Shown one piece after another: positions 9,524-13,747 of a DNA stretch of 13,747 nt (position 1 is the stretch's first letter; every line of letters begins with the position of its first letter). The stretch is from DASTCC01 sp035711465 (GTDB taxonomy: Bacteria > Acidobacteriota > Vicinamibacteria > Vicinamibacterales > SCN-69-37). The notes under the pieces are model-generated. The model saw only the letters and a program-made list of their open reading frames with translations, was not told where the DNA came from and searched no databases. Position numbers and translations under genes: made by a program. The stretch lies in the NCBI GenBank assembly GCA_035711465.1, contig DASTCC010000146.1:1-13747 (forward strand), given 5' to 3'.

Positions 9524-10207
9524 TCAACGCTTGTAGAGACCGACTGCGACCGCGTGCCCGCGGATGTGCCCGAGCATCGCCGCCTGCACCGCGGCGCGCG
9601 TCTCGGCCGGCGATGCGCCGACCGCAGGCACGTTGATCATCGTGTCGAGCGCAAAGAGCTCGAAGACGTAGTGATGCGCGGGCCCCGCTGCGGGTGCGCC
9701 GGGCCCTCGATAGTTCGGACCGGTTGCGCTGATCTGGCGTGTGCCGTCGGGAAGCTGCGGGCCCTGCGGGACGCCTTCGGGCAAACCTTTCGACGTCGGC
9801 GGGATGTTCCACACCAGCCAGTGCAGTGTGTCGGCGCCGGTGTTGCTGGCGACGACGTCGAGGTCGTGGACGATGACGACGAAGCTCGCCGTGCCTTCGG
9901 GAATCACCGATGCGCCTTCGGCGCCGCCCCACGACAACGCCGGCGAGATTTCCCCGCCTGTCTGCGTGTACTTCGCCGGGATCTGTCCGCCATCCGTCCA
10001 CGGCACCGTCAACGTCATCACCGGCACCGCGCCCCGGCCGCGGCCGCCGCCGCGACCCGGCTGCGCCGGCGGCTGCCCGCGCTGACCGGCGGCGCCCTGC
10101 GCCGGCGGTTGCTGCTGCTGTGGCTGGGCGGCCTGCGGCTCGGCGGCGAGCGGCAACCCGCTGGCCAGGAGCGCCGCGACGCCGAGGGCGGCCGTGATCG
10201 ATCGCAT
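9524..10207 (-). CDS. PEBP-family (YbhB/YbcL, Raf-kinase-inhibitor-like) secreted protein
   Basis: The protein has 227 residues from ATG 10207. Residues 1-22 form a signal peptide (MRSITAALGVAALLASGLPLAA). Residues 23-60 are a low-complexity Gln/Pro/Gly/Arg linker, and the PEBP domain follows. Family motifs seen in order: IPAKYTQTGGEISPALSW (76-93), VVIVHDLD...LHWLVWNIPP (110-137) with the HW pair, and GPNYRGPG...HHYVFELFALD (163-188), the 'GP-x-Y-x-GP ... H-x-Y-x-F' pocket motif. PEBPs bind small anionic or phospholipid-like ligands; bacterial members have no settled role. The start is decided by AGGTGG, which overlaps the stop codon of the DUF1028 gene and lies 5 nt before the ATG. A GTG at 10216 directly after that stop is the alternative. 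It probably acts in the periplasm with the other exported products of the cluster. Confidence 0.88.
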   Translation of the reverse strand: MRSITAALGVAALLASGLPLAAEPQAAQPQQQQPPAQGAAGQRGQPPAQPGRGGGRGRGAVPVMTLTVPWTDGGQIPAKYTQTGGEISPALSWGGAEGASVIPEGTASFVVIVHDLDVVASNTGADTLHWLVWNIPPTSKGLPEGVPQGPQLPDGTRQISATGPNYRGPGAPAAGPAHHYVFELFALDTMINVPAVGASPAETRAAVQAAMLGHIRGHAVAVGLYKR

Positions 10208-10212
10208 CGGCG

Positions 10213-10218
10213 CCACCT
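10213..10218 (-). promoter_or_regulatory. Shine-Dalgarno (AGGTGG) overlapping the DUF1028 stop codon
   Basis: The A and first G belong to the TAG stop of the upstream gene, and the ATG of the PEBP gene follows after 5 nt. The arrangement implies re-initiation by the ribosome finishing DUF1028, and it selects ATG 10207 over GTG 10216. Confidence 0.6.
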
Positions 10219-11056
10219 ATTTGAAGGTCGCCGGCTGCGCCTTGCGCCAGACGTCGTAGCGCATGCGAAGCGTCTTCACCGGATTCAAATTCTCACCCGG
10301 CTTGATCGCGCCGGCGCCGTTGGACTCACCCGGCTGCGCGACGGTGATGTACATCGAGTACTTGCCGTTGTTGTGCGAGTCGCCGTTGGTGTCCTTGGCT
10401 TCGGCCATCAGGATGTAGGCGATGTGCGACGTCTTGCCGTCGCACGGAATCGCCGGCTTCGATCCATCGGTCGGCCACGGCGGGCAGTCACATCGGCTGT
10501 CGCCGCCAGATCCGTCCGCGGCTTCCATCGCCGCCATGACCCGGTCGGTGATGGCGCCGGTGGTCTTGAGGAACGCCTGCACCGCGTTCGGCACGACCTG
10601 GCCCGGGCGCAGGATGTTCCCCTGAATCGAGTAATAGATGTCCGTGCCCGGGACGCGGCCCTGCATGTCCTGCGAGACGTAGCCGTTGGTCAAGCCCGAA
10701 TGGCCGGCGCTTCGCCCCTGCAGATCGAGGATGCCGAACTGCCGCGACTGAAACTGCGGGTCCTGGCTGAGCAGCGCGATGATCTGGTTGGGATCGGTGC
10801 CCTTCTGCAGCTCGTTGAACACGAGCATCTGGTTGGCGTGGGTGCCGTCGACGCTCGCCTGGCACGCGGCAACGCCCTTGCCGGGCACGACCACCGCCTG
10901 CACGCCCATGAGAAATGCGTCGTCGCGCGCGACGCACGTCGCCGATGCGATCACGACACGGCGCGTGCTCAAATCGACGGCGATGATCGACCAGGTTGCG
11001 GACGCCGTCGCCGGCACGGCCAGCGCGGCCAACAGCAGAATCAGGACTCGGCGCAT
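10217..11056 (-). CDS. DUF1028 domain secreted protein (putative Ntn-hydrolase superfamily)
   Basis: The protein has 279 residues from ATG 11056. An open frame runs to 11128, but it would enter the inverted-repeat element and precede a clear signal peptide, MRRVLILLLAALAVPATASA, so I reject the longer form. After the predicted ASA cleavage the mature protein starts TWSIIAVD. This matches the DUF1028 N-terminal strand (typically TFSIVARD), followed by family-like VPGKGVAACQASVDGTHANQ (58-76) and GILDLQGRSAGHSG (108-121). DUF1028 is placed in the Ntn-hydrolase clan, so the newly exposed Thr21 could be a nucleophile; that is inference. A Cys/Pro-rich insertion (C189, C191, C205) interrupts the second half and may form disulfides in the periplasm. 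First gene of the four-gene secretory cluster; stop TAG at 10217-10219. Confidence 0.85.
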   Translation of the reverse strand: MRRVLILLLAALAVPATASATWSIIAVDLSTRRVVIASATCVARDDAFLMGVQAVVVPGKGVAACQASVDGTHANQMLVFNELQKGTDPNQIIALLSQDPQFQSRQFGILDLQGRSAGHSGLTNGYVSQDMQGRVPGTDIYYSIQGNILRPGQVVPNAVQAFLKTTGAITDRVMAAMEAADGSGGDSRCDCPPWPTDGSKPAIPCDGKTSHIAYILMAEAKDTNGDSHNNGKYSMYITVAQPGESNGAGAIKPGENLNPVKTLRMRYDVWRKAQPATFK

Positions 11057-11063
11057 GCGGCGG

Positions 11064-11069
11064 ATTATA
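11064..11069 (-). promoter_or_regulatory. Perfect -10 box (TATAAT) 7 nt before the DUF1028 start codon
   Basis: TATAAT on the minus strand is a perfect consensus in an otherwise GC-rich stretch. Only CCGCCGC separates it from ATG 11056, so transcription should begin at or one base before the ATG. There is no Shine-Dalgarno and no recognisable -35 hexamer at 16-18 nt. This is the probable promoter of the DUF1028-PEBP-PLP-S41 cluster, yielding a leaderless mRNA. Confidence 0.55.
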
Positions 11070-11077
11070 CGCGCCCC

Positions 11078-11188
11078 GTGGGGTGAGATCTTGAATCTTG
11101 ATCCGGTCGCCAGCGGGCTATCTTGCATTGACGGGCGGTTGGCCCCACATCAACTTGGGAAACGTCAAGATTCAAGATCTGACCGCAC
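11078..11188. repeat. 111-bp inverted-repeat element (MITE- or REP-like) between divergent genes
   Basis: Left arm 11078-11101 and right arm 11165-11188 are reverse complements over 24 bp with two mismatches, including a perfect 16-bp core (AGATCTTGAATCTTGA on the left arm). Each core contains a tandem 7-mer (TCAAGAT twice). The 63-bp spacer has no coding sense. The low-GC arms contrast with the surrounding sequence. The right arm ends at the base before ATG 11189. The form suggests a small non-autonomous mobile element or an extragenic palindromic repeat; copy number elsewhere cannot be seen. Confidence 0.7.
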
Positions 11189-12673
11189 ATGACCACCACG
11201 GAGGTCATCGTCATCGGCGCCGGTCCGGCCGGATCGGCGGCGGCGCGGCTGCTCGCCGCCTGGGGCCACCGCGTTCTCGTTGTCGACCGCGGCGCGAGCG
11301 AGGCGCGATCGCTCGCCGAGTCGATTCCGCCCAGCGCGCAGAAGGTGCTCGGCGCGCTCGGAATGCTGGCGGCGATCGAGGACGCCGGGCTCTGGCCGTG
11401 GCGCGGCAACACCGTGTGGTGGGGTGACGACGCGCCGCGCGTCGAGCCCTTCCCGCCAGCCGTGAGCGGCTATCAGGTCGTGCGCGCCGACTTCGATCGC
11501 CGGCTTCGCGCACTTGCTGCCGACGCGGGCGCCACGTTCGAGACCGGCCTCGTGCGCGATGCGGCGATCGTGGACGAACCAGGGTCGAACCCAACGTCGA
11601 TCACGATCGAAAGGGACGGCGCGGCCCACCTGCGCGAAGCACGGCTGCTGATCGACTGCTCCGGCCGCGCCGGCGTGATCGCGCGGCGCCGGCTGAGACG
11701 CGCGGAAGGCCGCGCGCGGACCGTCGCGCTCGCGGGCGTCTGGCGCGCGGCGTCGGCCTGGCCTTTCGATCCGACCCACACGCTCGTCTCGTCGTACGAC
11801 GACGGCTGGGCGTGGTCGGTGCCGGTGGCGGCGGACACGCGCTACGTCACCGTCATGGTCGATCCCGAGCGCACCGCGCTCGCGCGCGGCGTTGCCGCCG
11901 CGGACGTGTACGCGGCAGAGCTCGCGAAGGTCGCGCCGTTCCGATCGTTGATCGCCGGCGCCGTGCTGGCCGACGGTCCGTTCGGCGCCGACGCGTCGCC
12001 GTATCACGCCGATCGCTACGCCGGTCCCGGGTTCCTCGTCGCCGGCGACGCCGGATCGTTCATCGATCCGCTGTCATCGTTTGGCGTCAAGAAAGCACTC
12101 GCCTCCGGCTGGCTGGCGGCGATCGCCGCACACACCGCGCTCACCCGCCCGGCCATGGGCGACGTGGCCTTCACATTTTTCGATCGCCGCGAGCGCCGCA
12201 TGGCCGCTGCGGCCGATCGGCAGGCCGCTGTCTTCGCCAGGAGTGCGGCATCCGCCGGGCGACACCCGTTCTGGGGCGCGCGCGCGATCGCCAACGACGA
12301 CGGCCCGGATCAAGAGGTGGACGTCGCCTCGCTCGCGACGGCGCCCGACGTGCTCGCGGCATTTCAGGAATTGCGTCGCCGTTCGTCAATCCAATTGCGT
12401 CCGGCGCCGGACATGCGAATCGAGCCGCGCGCGGCCGTCCGCGGCCGCGAGATCGTGCTCGACGACCACGTCGTCACCCCGGCCTGGCCGGACGGCGTCC
12501 GCTATCTCCGCAACATCGACCTCGTCGCGGTCGTGCGCGCGGCCCCTCACCACGCCGATGTGGGCGATCTCTACGGCGCGATCCTTGCTGCGCAGCCGGG
12601 CATCGGCATGCCGGACTTTCTTGGCGCGCTGTCAAGTTTGATCGCGCGGGGCGCCCTCGCTCACATCTCCTGA
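11189..12673 (+). CDS. qhpG: QhpG-like FAD-dependent monooxygenase (halogenase/GGR-type flavoprotein) for CTQ biogenesis
   Basis: The protein has 494 residues. The Rossmann FAD motif GAGPAG is at 10-15 and E/D-type ribose contact VVDRG at 31-35. ESIPPSAQK at 44-52 resembles the halogenase GEATxP loop. DCSGR is at 156-160, DGWAWSVP at 205-212, and the second FAD motif AGDAGSFIDPLSSFGVKKAL at 285-304. This is the fold of single-component flavin monooxygenases and flavin halogenases. No Lys occurs between K52 and K247, so the halogenase active-site Lys is absent. QhpG is known to dihydroxylate a tryptophan of QhpC before CTQ is completed. The neighbouring qhpA gene, 69 bp downstream on the same strand, is the main reason for this assignment; a halogenase or other FAD oxidoreductase name would be the database alternative. 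The C-terminal region (375-494) is less familiar and may bind the peptide substrate. No ribosome-binding site is visible because the inverted-repeat arm abuts the ATG. Confidence 0.75.
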   Translation: MTTTEVIVIGAGPAGSAAARLLAAWGHRVLVVDRGASEARSLAESIPPSAQKVLGALGMLAAIEDAGLWPWRGNTVWWGDDAPRVEPFPPAVSGYQVVRADFDRRLRALAADAGATFETGLVRDAAIVDEPGSNPTSITIERDGAAHLREARLLIDCSGRAGVIARRRLRRAEGRARTVALAGVWRAASAWPFDPTHTLVSSYDDGWAWSVPVAADTRYVTVMVDPERTALARGVAAADVYAAELAKVAPFRSLIAGAVLADGPFGADASPYHADRYAGPGFLVAGDAGSFIDPLSSFGVKKALASGWLAAIAAHTALTRPAMGDVAFTFFDRRERRMAAAADRQAAVFARSAASAGRHPFWGARAIANDDGPDQEVDVASLATAPDVLAAFQELRRRSSIQLRPAPDMRIEPRAAVRGREIVLDDHVVTPAWPDGVRYLRNIDLVAVVRAAPHHADVGDLYGAILAAQPGIGMPDFLGALSSLIARGALAHIS

Positions 12674-12742
12674 AACCGGCCGCAAACTGGCTCGTGCGGT
12701 CATTGCGGCATCAGGACCGGTGTGCTACAAAGGCCAGCACCC
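12674..12742 (+). other. Intergenic region between the monooxygenase gene and qhpA
   Basis: This 69-bp gap holds a candidate extended -10 (TGC TACAAA, hexamer 12726-12731) with a poor -35 (TTGCGG, 17-nt spacer) and the weak AAGG ribosome-binding site. I see no terminator hairpin, so read-through from the upstream gene is likely. The promoter reading is weak. Confidence 0.3.
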
Positions 12743-13747
12743 ATGGCCCGCATTCTCGTGTTGGCGTCGGGTGTCGTCGCATTGTTCGCGGTCGCCCTGC
12801 GCGCCGACTCGACGCCGCCAATCCTCCAGACGCCCAGCCAGACGCAGGGAAGTCCGCAGGCCGCGCCGAAGTCGCCGGACGAACCAGACGAAGGCATTCC
12901 GATCACCAGTCCCGCCGTGAAGAAAGCATGCGGCGGCTGTCACACGGAGGACGCGAAACAGCGCCTGTCGCGGATCTCGTTCCGGCGTACGACGCCCGAA
13001 GGATGGCAGGAGACGATTCGCCGGATGGTCACGCTCAACGGCGCGTCGCTCGAGCCGGCAGAGGCGCGCGAGGTCGTGAAGTATCTCGCCGATCATCTCG
13101 GGCTCGCGCCGGAGGAAGTCAGCCCGGCGTCGTTCGAGCTCGAACGGCGGCTGATCGACTTCAAGTACAAGGCGAACGACGACACGGCCAACATCTGCTC
13201 GAGCTGTCACTCGATCGGCCGCGTCATGCTGCAGCGGCGGACCCCGCAGGAGTGGGAGCTCGTCCTCGCGATGCATCGCGGCTATTACCCGCTCGTCGAC
13301 TTCCAGGTGTTCCGGCGCGGCGGCCCGCCGTCGACCGAGCCCGGTCCCGACGGCCGGCCGCCCGACAACCGCCACCCGATGGACAAGGCGCTCGCGCATC
13401 TCAAGGGCGCGTTCCCGCTGATGACCAAGGACTGGACGGACTGGTCGGCGACGATGCGGAGCCCGCGGCTCGAGGGCACGTGGCTGGTGAGCGGCGTCGC
13501 GCCGGGCGAGGGGCTGCTGTTCGGCCGGATGACGATCGCGCCGGTCGCCAGCTCGCCCGACGAGTTCACCACCAGCATCACCTTCACCTATCCGAGGACC
13601 GGACGCACCGTGACGCGCACCGGCCGATCGATCGTCTACACCGGCTTCCAGTGGCGTGGTCGATCCACGGTCGGCGGCGACGACGCGACCTCGCTGCGCG
13701 AGGTGATGGCGGTCGATCGCAACTGGCAGTCGATGTCGGGCCGGTGG
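12743..13747 (+). CDS. qhpA: Quinohemoprotein amine dehydrogenase alpha subunit (dihaem), 3' end outside window
   Basis: The first 335 codons are visible and the frame is open at the right edge; complete family members are roughly 500 residues. Residues 1-21 are a Sec signal peptide (MARILVLASGVVALFAVALRA), followed by a Pro/Gln-rich linker to about 55. The dihaem cytochrome domain has CGGCH at 63-67 and CSSCH at 152-156, with WQETIRRMV and the matching WELVLAMHRGYYP after the second haem. From about 225 the first beta-sandwich domain begins (LEGTWLVSG...GRMTI). In QHNDH the periplasmic enzyme oxidises primary amines at the CTQ of the gamma subunit and passes electrons through these two haems to a cytochrome or azurin. 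AAGG lies 9 nt before the ATG. Beta and gamma subunits and the radical-SAM protein should follow to the right. Confidence 0.9.
   Translation, partial: MARILVLASGVVALFAVALRADSTPPILQTPSQTQGSPQAAPKSPDEPDEGIPITSPAVKKACGGCHTEDAKQRLSRISFRRTTPEGWQETIRRMVTLNGASLEPAEAREVVKYLADHLGLAPEEVSPASFELERRLIDFKYKANDDTANICSSCHSIGRVMLQRRTPQEWELVLAMHRGYYPLVDFQVFRRGGPPSTEPGPDGRPPDNRHPMDKALAHLKGAFPLMTKDWTDWSATMRSPRLEGTWLVSGVAPGEGLLFGRMTIAPVASSPDEFTTSITFTYPRTGRTVTRTGRSIVYTGFQWRGRSTVGGDDATSLREVMAVDRNWQSMSGRW

Noticed and set aside
7363..9636. 757-residue plus-strand open frame opposite the S41 and PLP genes
   Set aside because: It crosses three well-supported minus-strand genes and has no domain signature.
9452..11086. 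544-residue plus-strand open frame opposite the PEBP and DUF1028 genes
   Set aside because: Antisense shadow; both minus-strand genes have signal peptides and family motifs.
11057..11128. Longer N-terminus for the DUF1028 protein (start at 11128)
   Set aside because: It would run through the inverted-repeat element and place 24 residues before a standard signal peptide; ATG 11056 has a consensus -10 box at leaderless distance.
11189..12673. Annotation as a tryptophan halogenase
   Set aside because: The halogenase-like WxWxVP is present but the active-site Lys is not, and the neighbour is an amine dehydrogenase that needs a tryptophan hydroxylase.
12703..12731. Sigma-70-like promoter (TTGCGG, 17 nt, TACAAA) before qhpA
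   Set aside because: Only three of six and four of six consensus matches. It would leave a leader too short to contain the visible ribosome-binding site, so I do not call it with confidence.

Overview
The window is very GC-rich, densely packed chromosomal DNA. It has no rRNA, tRNA, CRISPR array or intact insertion sequence that I can see. Two 'ADOP'-type ABC permeases (the paired MacB/FtsX permeases typical of Acidobacteriota), a kinase/hydrolase-type C-terminus and many secreted enzymes point to a soil acidobacterium, probably of the Vicinamibacteria kind. That assignment is inferred from gene content only.

Layout. (1) 3-341 (+): C-terminal end of an alpha/beta-hydrolase domain cut by the window edge. 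(2) 387-6151 (-): a methyltransferase of the METTL25/Methyltransf_32 type, followed downstream by two ADOP permeases in tandem. A perfect 24-bp palindrome covers the ribosome-binding site and start codon of the second permease. (3) 6260-6817 (+): a small protein dominated by 13 uninterrupted heptads, encoded by 21-bp tandem repeats. (4) 6823-11056 (-): four tightly spaced genes, read in the order DUF1028 protein, PEBP-family protein, Tat-signal class V aminotransferase-like PLP enzyme, S41 peptidase. All four carry an export signal. A perfect TATAAT lies 7 nt before the first start codon, which suggests a leaderless transcript. (5) 11078-11188: a 111-bp element bounded by 24-bp near-perfect inverted repeats, ending exactly at the next start codon. 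(6) 11189-13747 (+): a QhpG-like flavoprotein monooxygenase and the first 335 codons of the quinohemoprotein amine dehydrogenase alpha subunit (qhpA), which runs off the right edge.

How the genes work together. The clearest functional unit is the right end. In characterised bacteria, QhpA is the dihaem subunit of a periplasmic amine dehydrogenase whose small subunit carries the cysteine tryptophylquinone (CTQ) cofactor, and QhpG is the FAD enzyme that dihydroxylates the precursor tryptophan. Their adjacency predicts that qhpD (radical SAM), qhpC, qhpB, the protease and the exporter lie to the right of the window. The minus-strand secretory cluster looks like an envelope or periplasmic peptide/amino-acid handling operon, but its substrate cannot be read from sequence. 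The ADOP permeases have no ATPase gene beside them.

The items most worth a second look are the QHNDH biogenesis pair with a non-halogenase active site, the inverted-repeat element fused to the qhpG start, the heptad-repeat protein, the palindromic start site of the second permease, and the -10 box 7 nt before ATG seen at two genes.
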